Below are positions 8,195-16,034 of a stretch of 64,000 bases of DNA, in pieces. The notes below the pieces were generated by a model. That model saw only the letters and a program-made list of their open reading frames with translations. It was not told the origin of the DNA and did not search any database. The stretch is from Flavobacterium enshiense (lineage in GTDB: Bacteria > Bacteroidota > Bacteroidia > Flavobacteriales > Flavobacteriaceae). The position numbers were made by a program, and so were the translations under genes. Within the stretch, counting starts at the first letter, position 1; each line of letters begins with the position of its first letter. The stretch spans positions 2,604,001 through 2,668,000 of the forward strand of contig NZ_CP090376.1 in the NCBI RefSeq assembly GCF_022836875.1, in the 5' to 3' direction.

Positions 8195-8208
8195 GCTCCT
8201 TTTATTTT
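8180..8208 (+). terminator. oxyR terminator
   Basis: AAAAGGAGC (8180-8188) pairs with 8195-8203 around a 6-nt loop, then a T-rich tail. The oxyR stop codon (8192-8194) is in the loop. Confidence 0.85.
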
Positions 8209-8234
8209 TCAGTTAAGTAGTTAGTGGGGATATA

Positions 8235-8435
8235 TTAATTTTCTTTAATTACAATCAAACACGGTTGCAATTCAGGTCTTTCAGAAGTAAAATAGTTCAA
8301 CCATTTACATAATTGTTCAATTTCATAAGGCAATAAACTCTTAATTGCTTTCTTTAGTTCTTTCATAAAAAGTAACGGATCAAAACTCACTCTTTCAAGC
8401 ACTGACTTTGTATAGTCATAAATCATTCGTGACAT
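8235..8435 (-). CDS. Small paralogous hypothetical protein, copy 1 (66 aa)
   Basis: A 66-residue protein starting MSRMIYDYTKSVLERVSFD, with a helical middle (MKELKKAIKSLLPYEIEQLCKWL) and a short conserved tail (ERPELQPCLIVI). It is clearly paralogous to the gene at 8737-8934: about 60% of positions agree over the full length, including YTKS-LERVSFDP-LF, LLPYE-EQL and PEL-QCL/PCL. Two paralogs with the same size and pattern support real coding. No membrane segment is seen. The family is unknown to me; it looks like a small helical cytoplasmic protein. Confidence 0.75.
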   Translation of the reverse strand: MSRMIYDYTKSVLERVSFDPLLFMKELKKAIKSLLPYEIEQLCKWLNYFTSERPELQPCLIVIKEN

Positions 8436-8528
8436 AATCTATTCATATTTATTTTGGTTAACAGAATAAGAACGTGATGTAAAATTACTTAATTTAAATA
8501 TCACAACAAAGAAAAAAAGCAAAAATTT

Positions 8529-8560
8529 ATCGATTAAATGCAAAATAAATCGATTAAATG
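8529..8560 (-). promoter_or_regulatory. Two 12-bp direct repeats phased at 20 bp
   Basis: ATCGATTAAATG occurs at 8529-8540 and again, identical, at 8549-8560. The start-to-start distance is exactly 20 bp (about two helical turns). They lie about 95-125 bp upstream of the minus-strand 66-aa gene. The 300-bp gap 8436-8736 otherwise holds AT-rich DNA with no other recognisable feature. A regulator site is inferred from spacing alone. Confidence 0.4.
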
Positions 8561-8712
8561 TGTGTTTTGTATCGTAAATACGTTAAAATACTTACATTTT
8601 TATTATTTATTTTTTCTCATTTTTATAAATAAACTATTAAATATTCTAAAGAAATTTGACTTAATTATCAAGTAAATGAAAATCAATTGCGATTATTCGT
8701 AATTATCCTTAA

Positions 8713-8738
8713 ATAAAAAAGGAGCCGAAGCTCCTTTT
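8713..8738 (-). terminator. Terminator of the second small paralog
   Basis: AAAAGGAGC (8717-8725) and GCTCCTTTT (8730-8738) form a 9-bp stem with a CGAA loop; on the minus strand a T-rich tail follows. The stop codon of the minus-strand gene (8737-8739) overlaps the stem base. The stem sequence equals that of the oxyR terminator. Confidence 0.8.
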
Positions 8739-8934
8739 AATCATTTATGTAAACCAAACATTGTCGTAATTCGGGTTTTTCTTCTGTAAAGTTAAGCAAC
8801 CATTCTGTCAATTGCTCTAATTCATAAGGTAATAGTATTTTAACTGCTTTTTCTAATTCTTTACAAAATAATATAGGGTCAAAACTTACTCGCTCTAAAA
8901 TAGATTTGGTGTAAGCATACATTGATCTTGACAT
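8737..8934 (-). CDS. Small paralogous hypothetical protein, copy 2 (65 aa)
   Basis: A 65-residue protein starting MSRSMYAYTKSILERVSFD and paralogous to the 66-residue protein 300 bp further downstream on the same strand. Conserved positions cover the whole length; conserved acidic, basic and aromatic residues (F20, LLPYE, EQL, W) suggest one fold under selection. Each copy has its own long upstream region, and this one has its own terminator, so they are separate transcription units. Function unknown. Confidence 0.75.
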   Translation of the reverse strand: MSRSMYAYTKSILERVSFDPILFCKELEKAVKILLPYELEQLTEWLLNFTEEKPELRQCLVYIND

Positions 8935-9073
8935 AATAATGAACTTATAATAATTGTTTAATCGGTTATTTAACTTATTAGTAAATTTATAAAAAAAATT
9001 TATTATTTTTTAAGTTTAAATTAATTAATTATTAACACTAGACATATATCACAATCTTTTAACAAACTAAATG

Positions 9074-9733
9074 CTATTTAACAGCTCGCAGCATTTCCCG
9101 CTTACCGGGAGGTCCCTGCAGCTTTTCAACAGAGAAGCCAACCTCAAGCATAGCTCTCTTAATAGGGCCCCTGCAAGCATATGTTACCAAGACTCCGTTT
9201 CCTTTCAGTGCATCGAACATTTTCCGGAAAATCTCCACCGACCATAACTCTGGCTGGTATTGAAATCCGAAGGCATCAAAGTAAATCAAATCGAATTGGT
9301 TTTTATCGTTTATTTCATTAAAAAACTGTTTTCTTTTTGTTAAAGTAAATCTGTCAGAAATCAATGTTTTACTTCCCCATTCACAGGAATGCATATGCTG
9401 AAACGCTGCATTATACTGATTGGCATTCAGTTGGGAAACATAATTCAGTTTTTCAACTTCTTCCGGAAAAACCGGATATGCTTCCACTCCAACATAATCA
9501 ATTGTCTGATTCAAATTTTCAGCTTCCAGAAAGGTGATAAAAGCATTCAACCCCGTACCGAAACCAATTTCTAAAACAGCAACGGATTGCTCCTTAAAGA
9601 GTGACAGCCCGTTTTGAATGAATACATGTTTTGCTTCCTGAATCGCTCCGTGTTTAGAATGATAAGTTTCCCCCCACTCTTCCATCAGTAAGGACGAAGA
9701 ACCGTCTTCAGTCTGAATAATTTTTCGTTTCAA
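9074..9733 (-). CDS. mnmD: tRNA 5-methylaminomethyl-2-thiouridine methyltransferase (MnmD)
   Basis: A 219-residue SAM-dependent methyltransferase of the MnmD/DUF752 family. It performs the final methylation that makes mnm5s2U at the wobble base of certain tRNAs. The SAM-binding motif is LEIGFGTGLNAF (about residues 55-66); a DLIYFDAFGFQYQPELWSVE motif and the C-terminal GPPGKREMLRA are family hallmarks. In E. coli this domain is fused to an FAD oxidase (MnmC); here it stands alone, as in many other bacteria. Its start is 3 nt from the stop of the upstream CxxCH lipoprotein gene, so it is the last gene of a three-gene unit. Confidence 0.9.
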   Translation of the reverse strand: MKRKIIQTEDGSSSLLMEEWGETYHSKHGAIQEAKHVFIQNGLSLFKEQSVAVLEIGFGTGLNAFITFLEAENLNQTIDYVGVEAYPVFPEEVEKLNYVSQLNANQYNAAFQHMHSCEWGSKTLISDRFTLTKRKQFFNEINDKNQFDLIYFDAFGFQYQPELWSVEIFRKMFDALKGNGVLVTYACRGPIKRAMLEVGFSVEKLQGPPGKREMLRAVK

Positions 9734-9736
9734 TTT

Positions 9737-10180
9737 TTATTCTATATATAGTTTCTTAATTCTTGGAATTGGTCCGCCGCATTTCACCTGATGACAACTC
9801 AAACAGGCATCCACCCCATTATTAAAATGTTCTTTTGCGTTTTTCGGATCCTGATAGATCAATTCCTGTGCTTTGATGAATTTTACAGCCTGCTCTTTAA
9901 AAAAAGCATCGTTTTCATTTTCATCCGTCATTACAGCTTTATGAATGTCCGTAAAATGTTGAGGAAATTGCCCAATAGTATCACCGTTTTTGATGCGGTC
10001 TTTCAAACGCAAATTGTCGGCATACATCTGTTCCATCAACAATGCCATCTCTGACATTTCATACATCTTGAAATCTTTCTTTCCAACTGTCTCTTTTTTT
10101 GCCTCAGCTTTTGGTTCTTCCTTTTTCATACAAGAGAAGAGAAGTCCTGACAGCAAAAAGACTACTACTCCCTTTTTCAT
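9737..10180 (-). CDS. Lipoprotein with a single CxxCH heme-binding motif
   Basis: A 147-residue protein with a lipoprotein signal (LLSGLLFSC, lipid-bearing Cys about 17) and a KKEEPKAEAKKE linker. The C-terminal part holds one CLSCHQ heme-binding motif near residue 126 followed by KCGGPIPRIKKL. The mature domain is helical, like small cytochrome c proteins. It should sit in the cell envelope and carry one heme c. Its ATG overlaps the stop of the DUF4920 gene by one base (TAATG), so translation is coupled. The electron partner is unknown. Confidence 0.75.
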   Translation of the reverse strand: MKKGVVVFLLSGLLFSCMKKEEPKAEAKKETVGKKDFKMYEMSEMALLMEQMYADNLRLKDRIKNGDTIGQFPQHFTDIHKAVMTDENENDAFFKEQAVKFIKAQELIYQDPKNAKEHFNNGVDACLSCHQVKCGGPIPRIKKLYIE

Positions 10181-10677
10181 TATTTTGCGATTAAAACACC
10201 GTCTGCCATAAAAGCATAGGTGACTTTCGGAGACGTAATACTGTCGATGGCCGCCTGAGATTTTCCGGCATCTTTAGCATAATGTTTCTGATCTGCAACC
10301 GTTTCAATACTCACAAATGCCTTTCCGTTTACAATAGCATCCTGTTTTCCAGCATTCATCGGAACAAAAAATGCATAGTCCTTAAATTTTACGAAAGCCT
10401 CGTTTCCTTCCGCTAAATCCATAGACATCCAGCAGCCTTTATTCTGACATACTTCAATAATATTAGATTTAAACTTAACGTTTAGAGTATCTCCTTCTTT
10501 CAAATCTTTAAACCTGGAAAACATTTCTTCTTTCGTTAACGTCTCAGTATCAGTTATACTATCACCAAAAACAGCATAATCTACTTTTTCTGATTCCGCG
10601 ATATTTGCTTCCTCCTGTTTCTTATTGCAGCTTATAAAAGCAAGAACTGAAAAGGCTAAAACGACAACTTTTTTCAT
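10180..10677 (-). CDS. DUF4920 lipoprotein
   Basis: A 165-residue lipoprotein with a signal ending VLAFISC (Cys 17) and a DUF4920 domain over the rest: YAVFGDSITDTETLTKEEM, then KSNIIEVCQNKGCWMSM with two cysteines spaced CxxxxC, and FVPMNAGKQDAIVNGKAFV. The CQNKGCWM motif suggests metal or redox chemistry but this is unproven. It is the first gene of the unit with the CxxCH lipoprotein and mnmD. Confidence 0.82.
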   Translation of the reverse strand: MKKVVVLAFSVLAFISCNKKQEEANIAESEKVDYAVFGDSITDTETLTKEEMFSRFKDLKEGDTLNVKFKSNIIEVCQNKGCWMSMDLAEGNEAFVKFKDYAFFVPMNAGKQDAIVNGKAFVSIETVADQKHYAKDAGKSQAAIDSITSPKVTYAFMADGVLIAK

Positions 10678-10979
10678 ATTATTCAGATTTTCGACTTAAT
10701 TAATAGATTTCAAAAGAAACGAATTAATATTGAACAACAAAATCCATAATCAAAATTTTCTGTTTATCTGATCAAAAAATAGCTTTTTGAAGTCATTCTT
10801 TGAATTTTTAAAAATAAATTAGGAAATCCATAATCAATTACACTATTTTTAATAACGCCTGCTAAAAAGTTCTTTTTTTTGCTAGATTTGCAATGACACA
10901 ACAAGTTTATTAGGAATAATAAAATTCATATTTTTCTAATAACCAATTATTTAGTGTTTTTAATACTAATTTTTATTCA
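10678..10979. other. Divergent intergenic region, DUF4920 gene / ilvE
   Basis: A 302-bp AT-rich gap between divergent genes. A TAGATTTG element at 10883-10890 matches the Bacteroidetes -7 box for ilvE, but there is no clear -33 TTG at the right distance. If used, it would give an ilvE leader of about 85 nt. No open leader peptide or convincing hairpin is seen in it. Confidence 0.4.
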
Positions 10980-12047
10980 ATGGAATTAACAGCTTTAGAC
11001 AACATTAAAATTGTTACAGCAAAAGAATCAAAAATAACTTCGGTTGATTTTGATAATTTATCATTCGGAAATGTGTTTACAGACCATATGTTGGTTTGCG
11101 ATTATGACAATGGTGTTTGGGGAGATCCCGAAATCAAACCTTACGAGCCATTTACCATGGATCCTTCATCACGTGTTTTCCATTATGGACAGGCAATTTT
11201 TGAAGGCATGAAAGCTTACAAAGATGAAAACAATGACGTTTGGTTGTACCGTCCTGATCAAAACCACGAAAGATTCAACAAATCGGCTGTACGTTTGGCG
11301 ATGCCTGAAATTCCTGAAGAAATTTTCATTGATGGTTTAAAAAAGCTGATCGAAATTGAACAAAAATGGGTTAAAAAAGGAAAAGGAAATTCACTTTACA
11401 TTCGTCCTTTCATGATTGCTACGGGACATGGTGTAGTTGCCTCTCCCTCAAATCAATACCGTTTCTGCATCATTCTTTCTCCTGCAAGTGCTTATTACTC
11501 GGGAGATGTTAAAGTGGTTATTGCAGATCATTACAGCCGTGCGGCTAACGGAGGAATTGGTGCTGCAAAAGCGGCAGGAAATTATTCTGCGCAATTTTAT
11601 CCGACAAAATTGGCTAACCAGGAAGGTTTTCAGCAAATCATCTGGACTGACGATGCAACGCATACTAAATTAGAAGAAGCAGGAACAATGAATGTTTTCT
11701 TCAGAATCAACGATACTTTATATACAGCCCCAACAAGTGAGCGTATTCTTGATGGTGTAACCCGTAAAAGTATCATTGACATCGCGGAACGTGATGGAAT
11801 TGATGTTGAAGTAAGACCGGTTTTGGTTTCTGAAATTGTGGCAGCTGCTGAAAAAGGAACTTTGAAAGAAATTTTCGGAGCCGGAACCGCTGCAGTAATT
11901 AGTCCGATTTCAGGTTTTTCATTTAAAGACATCTATTATGAATTGCCAAAAATGGAAAATTCATTCGCTTCAGAAATTAAAGAGAAGCTGACAAATATTC
12001 AATACAAACTTGCCGAAGACACTTTCGGTTGGACAGTTAAAATATAA
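10980..12047 (+). CDS. ilvE: Branched-chain amino acid aminotransferase
   Basis: A 355-residue fold-type IV PLP enzyme of the eukaryote-like BCAT branch. It transfers amino groups between glutamate and the keto acids of Val, Leu and Ile. Landmarks are FHYGQAIFEGMKAY (about 67-80), YIRPFMIATG, the probable PLP lysine K197 in GGIGAAKAAGNY, and EIFGAGTAAVISPI near the C-terminus. Length fits the family. It is transcribed alone and ends at a terminator shared with the convergent MazG-like gene. Confidence 0.92.
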   Translation: MELTALDNIKIVTAKESKITSVDFDNLSFGNVFTDHMLVCDYDNGVWGDPEIKPYEPFTMDPSSRVFHYGQAIFEGMKAYKDENNDVWLYRPDQNHERFNKSAVRLAMPEIPEEIFIDGLKKLIEIEQKWVKKGKGNSLYIRPFMIATGHGVVASPSNQYRFCIILSPASAYYSGDVKVVIADHYSRAANGGIGAAKAAGNYSAQFYPTKLANQEGFQQIIWTDDATHTKLEEAGTMNVFFRINDTLYTAPTSERILDGVTRKSIIDIAERDGIDVEVRPVLVSEIVAAAEKGTLKEIFGAGTAAVISPISGFSFKDIYYELPKMENSFASEIKEKLTNIQYKLAEDTFGWTVKI

Positions 12048-12094
12048 GTTATCAGTCACAGCCTAACGTAAATTTTGTCTGAGTCTATACAATA

Positions 12095-12121
12095 AAAAAT
12101 CCCGATTTAATCGGGATTTTT
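12095..12121. terminator. Bidirectional terminator ilvE / MazG-like gene
   Basis: AAAAATCCCGAT pairs with ATCGGGATTTTT across a short TTA-type loop, with T-runs in both directions, between two convergent genes. Confidence 0.85.
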
Positions 12122-12122
12122 T

Positions 12123-12506
12123 TTATCTCAATATTTCCTCAAAATTGGGCTTAAAGTAATTCGGACCTTTCATTACTTTTCCGTCTTCGCGGTAAATCGG
12201 TTTTCCGTCTTCACCCAGCTTACTCATATTGCTGCGCTGGATTTCATCGAAGACTTCTTCTATTTTGTGTTGTAATCCATGCTCCAAAATGGTTCCGCAT
12301 AAAATATAAAGCATATCCCCTAAGGCATCAGCTATTTCGACTAAATCATTATTCTGTACGGCTTCCAGATATTCTTCATTTTCTTCTTTCATCAGATTAA
12401 AACGAAGCCTGTTTACCTGTTCTCCCAAATCTCCTTTTGGTTCGTGACTCACTCCTAAACCGAAAGCCTCATGAAATTCTTTAACTGCGTTAAGTTGTTT
12501 TTGCAT
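12123..12506 (-). CDS. MazG-like nucleotide pyrophosphohydrolase
   Basis: A 127-residue all-alpha NTP pyrophosphohydrolase. The metal-binding pattern EENEEYLEA (about 41-49) followed by EIADALGDMLYIL (about 57-69) is typical of MazG/dUTPase-like proteins. Such enzymes hydrolyse nucleoside triphosphates to monophosphates, often as house-cleaning. The C-terminal KPIYREDGKVMKGPNYF matches a phage-like branch of the family. Exact substrate is not evident. Confidence 0.82.
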   Translation of the reverse strand: MQKQLNAVKEFHEAFGLGVSHEPKGDLGEQVNRLRFNLMKEENEEYLEAVQNNDLVEIADALGDMLYILCGTILEHGLQHKIEEVFDEIQRSNMSKLGEDGKPIYREDGKVMKGPNYFKPNFEEILR

Positions 12507-12530
12507 AATCGTAAAATTTGTTGCGAAAAG

Positions 12531-12562
12531 TAAATAAAATAATTTTCAAAAAACTAATTTTG
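12531..12562 (+). promoter_or_regulatory. Bacteroidetes-type promoter
   Basis: TTG at 12531-12533 and TAATTTTG at 12555-12562 have a 21-bp spacer. The start point near 12568 leaves about 10 nt before the ATG at 12578 and rules against the earlier ATG at 12518. Confidence 0.5.
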
Positions 12563-12577
12563 TCAAAATTTCCAGCT

Positions 12578-12766
12578 ATGTTTTCAACAGGTCAACTGAC
12601 TTTCGCCATATTTTTTGTTGTCGTATTTGTATCAGTAATGATATATGTTTACCGGAAAGATTTGGCCCTGCACAAAATCCACTACAAAGGCAGTTTATGG
12701 ATACTCTTTTTCTTCCTGCTTTTTATAGGAATTTTATTTATAATCAAATTGGCCCTGAAAGAATAA
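12578..12766 (+). CDS. Small two-TM membrane protein (62 aa)
   Basis: A 62-residue protein with two membrane helices (LTFAIFFVVVFVSVMIYVY and LWILFFFLLFIGILFIIKL) joined by a basic loop (RKDLALHKIHYKGS). I placed the start at 12578 because the longer frame begins inside the promoter. It lies 41 nt ahead of the SRPBCC/GyrI-like gene and may be cotranscribed. Function unknown. Confidence 0.65.
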   Translation: MFSTGQLTFAIFFVVVFVSVMIYVYRKDLALHKIHYKGSLWILFFFLLFIGILFIIKLALKE

Positions 12767-12807
12767 ATATCCTTATATTTGAAAATTATCATAATTAGTA
12801 CAAAATT

Positions 12808-13884
12808 ATGCGAATTGTAAAATACATACTCCTCCTTATATTACTTGCTATTATTGCCATTACCGTTTATATCGGCACACAAAACAGCCAATATGATATT
12901 AAACGAAGTAAAGTTATCAATATACCTCAACCCGTTTTATTTAATTATATAAACGATTATAAAAACTGGGAAGACTGGGGGCCATGGGGTGAAGAAGATA
13001 AGTCCATTCAATACACCTATGCTGAAAAAACACATGGTGAGGGTGCTTCTTTTTCATGGATTGGAAAAGAGGGTGAAGGCCGAATGAAAACGGTTAAAAC
13101 CATGGAAAACGACAGTATTTTCCAAAAAATTTATTTTGGAGAAGGCGAACCTGATAACATTATTTGGGGATTTGAAAAAACAGGAAATAGCACCAAAGTA
13201 ACCTGGCAAATGAAGGGAAAAATGCCTTTCATGATGAAATTTTTCTCCTTCTTCAAAGGTGGCGTAGAAAACATGATGGCTCCGATGTTTGAAAAAGGCC
13301 TGAATAATATTGACAACCTTTTGGTAAAAGAACTAAAAAACTATACTGTAAAAGTGAATGGTTTAACCAGAAAATCGGGAGTTTATTATATCAAACAAAC
13401 GGTTACCTGTAAAATTCCGTCCCTTTCCAAAAACATGGGAATCATGTTCCGAAAGATTACAAAATTTGCCAAAGACAATAACATAACGGTTAACGGTTCT
13501 CCTTTTGCTATTTACTATAAATATGACACGACAAACGGTATCGTAACCTTCTCAACCTGTTTACCGATTGCCGAAGAAATTTTCACCTCGGAAGGAAGTG
13601 ACATTGAGGGAGGTCGTTTCTATTCCTACTTGGCTTTAAAAACCACGCTTACGGGTGATTACTCTCACAGCAAAGAAGCATGGGATAAGGCTTACGCTGA
13701 AATAGCAAAACACAAATGGATGGAAGATCATGCCGGAAAATATATTGAAGTTTACAAAGTTGGAATGAATGAGACGAGAAGAGCTTCACAATGGATTACG
13801 GAAATTTACATCCCAATTGTAGAAAAAGCCAAGCCTATTGAAATCCCGGCAGCAGCAAAAGATTCAACAAAAGTTCAATTATAA
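12808..13884 (+). CDS. SRPBCC domain plus GyrI-like domain protein
   Basis: A 358-residue fusion. Residues 1-23 are a membrane anchor or signal (YILLLILLAIIAITVYIG). Residues about 30-175 are an SRPBCC/polyketide-cyclase-like ligand cavity (INIPQPVLFNYINDYKNWEDWGPW and NIIWGFEKTGNSTKVTWQM). Residues about 185-340 are a GyrI-like effector-binding domain (GVYYIKQTVTCKIPSL, EGGRFYSYLALKTTLTGDY). Both halves are small-molecule binding folds, so a role in binding a hydrophobic ligand in the envelope is plausible. No DNA-binding domain is present. Confidence 0.78.
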   Translation: MRIVKYILLLILLAIIAITVYIGTQNSQYDIKRSKVINIPQPVLFNYINDYKNWEDWGPWGEEDKSIQYTYAEKTHGEGASFSWIGKEGEGRMKTVKTMENDSIFQKIYFGEGEPDNIIWGFEKTGNSTKVTWQMKGKMPFMMKFFSFFKGGVENMMAPMFEKGLNNIDNLLVKELKNYTVKVNGLTRKSGVYYIKQTVTCKIPSLSKNMGIMFRKITKFAKDNNITVNGSPFAIYYKYDTTNGIVTFSTCLPIAEEIFTSEGSDIEGGRFYSYLALKTTLTGDYSHSKEAWDKAYAEIAKHKWMEDHAGKYIEVYKVGMNETRRASQWITEIYIPIVEKAKPIEIPAAAKDSTKVQL

Positions 13885-13910
13885 AAAAAGTCCCAATTGG
13901 GACTTTTTTT
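13883..13910. terminator. Bidirectional palindromic terminator
   Basis: A 28-bp palindrome (AAAAAAAGTCCCAA followed directly by its complement) with T-runs on both strands separates the convergent SRPBCC/GyrI-like gene and tcdA. Confidence 0.85.
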
Positions 13911-13924
13911 ATTCTATATTTTAT

Positions 13925-14641
13925 TTAGTCTTTCAACAATTGCTTGATTACTGTCTCGGCTGCATGCAGCCCAAACAAGGCCGGCATCCAACTGTTTGTT
14001 CCATAGAACGATTTTTTAAAGTTGGTTCCGTCAGTCATTTTTAAACTGCTTTCGTCTGGTTTTTCCACTGAAAATACTGCTTTTACTCCACTGGAAATAC
14101 CTTCTTTTTTCAAACGTTTACGAATCACTTTGGCAAGTGGACAAACATCTGTCTTGCTGATATCTTTTACGACAACTTTACTTGCCAGCATCTTTCCTCC
14201 TGCTCCCATATTACTGATAACACGAACCCTTTTGCGTTTAGCCGCTAATATCAGATTCAATTTCGGTGTGATACTATCGATGCAATCCAAAACATAATCG
14301 AATTCCGGAGAGACCAATTCGAAAGCTCTTTCCGGTGATAAAAACTCTTGAATTCGGGTTAATTGTAATTCCGGGTTGATATCCATTAATCGGTCACCTA
14401 CAATTTTAACCTTTGGCTGTCCTACTGTAGAATGTAGTGCCGGTAACTGACGGTTCACGTTGGTAATATCAACTGTATCGCCATCAACAATAGTCATTTT
14501 TCCAACACCTGCTCGGGCAATAAATTCGGCCGCGAAGGAACCAACTCCTCCCATTCCTACTACCAATACATTGGAATTTCTTAATTTTTCTAATCCTTCT
14601 TTTTTAAATAATAATTCGGCTCTTTCTGTCCATTCTGCCAT
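13925..14641 (-). CDS. tcdA: tRNA threonylcarbamoyladenosine dehydratase (TcdA)
   Basis: A 238-residue E1-like/ThiF-fold enzyme that cyclises t6A37 in tRNA to ct6A using ATP. The ATP-binding glycine motif is VVGMGGVGSFAAEFIARAGV (about 26-45), followed by the E1 signature DGDTVDITNVNRQLPA. The VLDCIDSITPK and C-terminal GTNSWMPALFGLHAAE segments fit CsdL/TcdA. It is 48 nt from the upstream TatD gene on the same strand. Confidence 0.9.
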   Translation of the reverse strand: MAEWTERAELLFKKEGLEKLRNSNVLVVGMGGVGSFAAEFIARAGVGKMTIVDGDTVDITNVNRQLPALHSTVGQPKVKIVGDRLMDINPELQLTRIQEFLSPERAFELVSPEFDYVLDCIDSITPKLNLILAAKRKRVRVISNMGAGGKMLASKVVVKDISKTDVCPLAKVIRKRLKKEGISSGVKAVFSVEKPDESSLKMTDGTNFKKSFYGTNSWMPALFGLHAAETVIKQLLKD

Positions 14642-14689
14642 TTTACAACATTTTGTGTAATGTGATTCCGGTCGAAAAACCGGTCTTCA

Positions 14690-15325
14690 TTACGGGTTAA
14701 AAACTAACTTAAAATTATCTTCGATAATTTGTTCCACATTCATTTTTTTGATGAATGCAGCTTTATCATACACATCTGAGATGCTTTCTTCAATCGTATC
14801 GGTTTCCAGGAAAAAACGGTCGTTCGGAACCTGCTCAAAAACAGATGCCAGTTCCGGGTTCCGAAGCAGGTATTTTCCAAATGACAAATAAAAACCGTTA
14901 TCCAAAAGGGATTTGGCTACCTGCCAGTTTTTAGAAAATCCATGAATAATCATCGGTACTTCGATTTTGAATCGTTTTTTAATTTCAATCACTTCCTGAT
15001 AGGCGGAAACGCAGTGCAAAATTACAGGTTTTTGGTATTTTACAGCCAATGCTAATTGTTTTTCGAAAACGGCTGTCTGAATTTCCAGAGATGTTTCAAT
15101 TCGTTTATCCAATCCGCACTCACCTAAGGCAAGGCAATTTTGCTGTTGGAGTTTGTTTTCAATAATTTGCAGAAATTCATCGGTTTTATCCACATCAATA
15201 TACCATGGATGGATACCTATGGAAAAATATTGAACCGTATCATCAAATTCATATGGATACTGATTAACAATTTCCAGAACATTTTCCTGATTGGTACTTT
15301 TATGCGTATGGATATTAAATTTCAT
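14690..15325 (-). CDS. TatD family metal-dependent hydrolase
   Basis: A 211-residue TIM-barrel hydrolase of the TatD nuclease family. Metal-binding motifs are NIHTHKS at the N-terminus, GIHPWY, an ALGECGLDKR segment with the conserved Glu, and LHCVSAY and HGFSKNWQ histidines, then FLETDTIE near the C-terminus. The chain is shorter than typical TatD (about 260), as in many Bacteroidota members. DNase activity is expected from the family. It lies between tcdA and a DUF1684 gene. Confidence 0.85.
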   Translation of the reverse strand: MKFNIHTHKSTNQENVLEIVNQYPYEFDDTVQYFSIGIHPWYIDVDKTDEFLQIIENKLQQQNCLALGECGLDKRIETSLEIQTAVFEKQLALAVKYQKPVILHCVSAYQEVIEIKKRFKIEVPMIIHGFSKNWQVAKSLLDNGFYLSFGKYLLRNPELASVFEQVPNDRFFLETDTIEESISDVYDKAAFIKKMNVEQIIEDNFKLVFNP

Positions 15326-15334
15326 TATGATAAA

Positions 15335-15925
15335 CTAATCATGAAACTTCATCACACCGGCACGTACTTCCACCAAGATATCGTTTTCTTTTGGAGGAAT
15401 CGGGCATGAATACCCTTCGTTATAGGCACAATACGGATTGTATGCTTTGTTAAAATCCAAAGTTATTGCAGAACTATCCGAAGCTTCCAAATCGATATAA
15501 CGTCCACCACCATAACTTTCTACCCCACTCGTTAAATCAGTAAACGGAAGGAACAAATAGTTTTTAAACTTTTCCTGTTTTGACAAATCGATACTTTGGT
15601 AGACATTCAGTTTACATTCTTTTCCTTTCAATACAAAATGTAATTCACCGTATTTAACATACAATGGTGTTCTGCTTCCTGTAGTTTTCATTGCAAATGG
15701 CTTTTCATTAGGTGTTTTCACTAATTTAGCTTCCACACAAAAACTCATATCAACCGGATAAAAATCGAGTGATTTGAAATGCTCTAAATCCGATTTTTTG
15801 AGAGGACTTTCCTTTTCATCGGCATATTCTTTATTGAGTTGCAACTGATAAGCCTTAGCAGTTTCTTCACTGCATTGTGCCGAAACAACCATCGGAAATA
15901 AAACGATAAAAAGAAGCTTTTTCAT
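15335..15925 (-). CDS. DUF1684 secreted protein
   Basis: A 196-residue exported protein: signal peptide (LLFIVLFPMVVSAQCSE, cleavage about residue 17) and a DUF1684 domain. Family landmarks are KKSDLEHFKSLDFYPVDMSF, TPLYVKYGELHFVLKGKECK, LPFTDLTSGVESYGGGRYID and NPYCAYNEGYSCPIPPKEND. The last block, with two Cys and NPYC, is the most conserved. Biochemical function is not known. Gap to the TatD gene is 9 nt, so they are probably cotranscribed with tcdA. Confidence 0.85.
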   Translation of the reverse strand: MKKLLFIVLFPMVVSAQCSEETAKAYQLQLNKEYADEKESPLKKSDLEHFKSLDFYPVDMSFCVEAKLVKTPNEKPFAMKTTGSRTPLYVKYGELHFVLKGKECKLNVYQSIDLSKQEKFKNYLFLPFTDLTSGVESYGGGRYIDLEASDSSAITLDFNKAYNPYCAYNEGYSCPIPPKENDILVEVRAGVMKFHD

Positions 15926-16034
15926 TTTTTTAGATTTTTCACAAAAGTACTCAAAAATTACATTTTAAAAATTCACATTCATTTAACAGTGAATCGGGCA
16001 ATAAGATTATAGATTTGTATTTCATAATTTAAGT

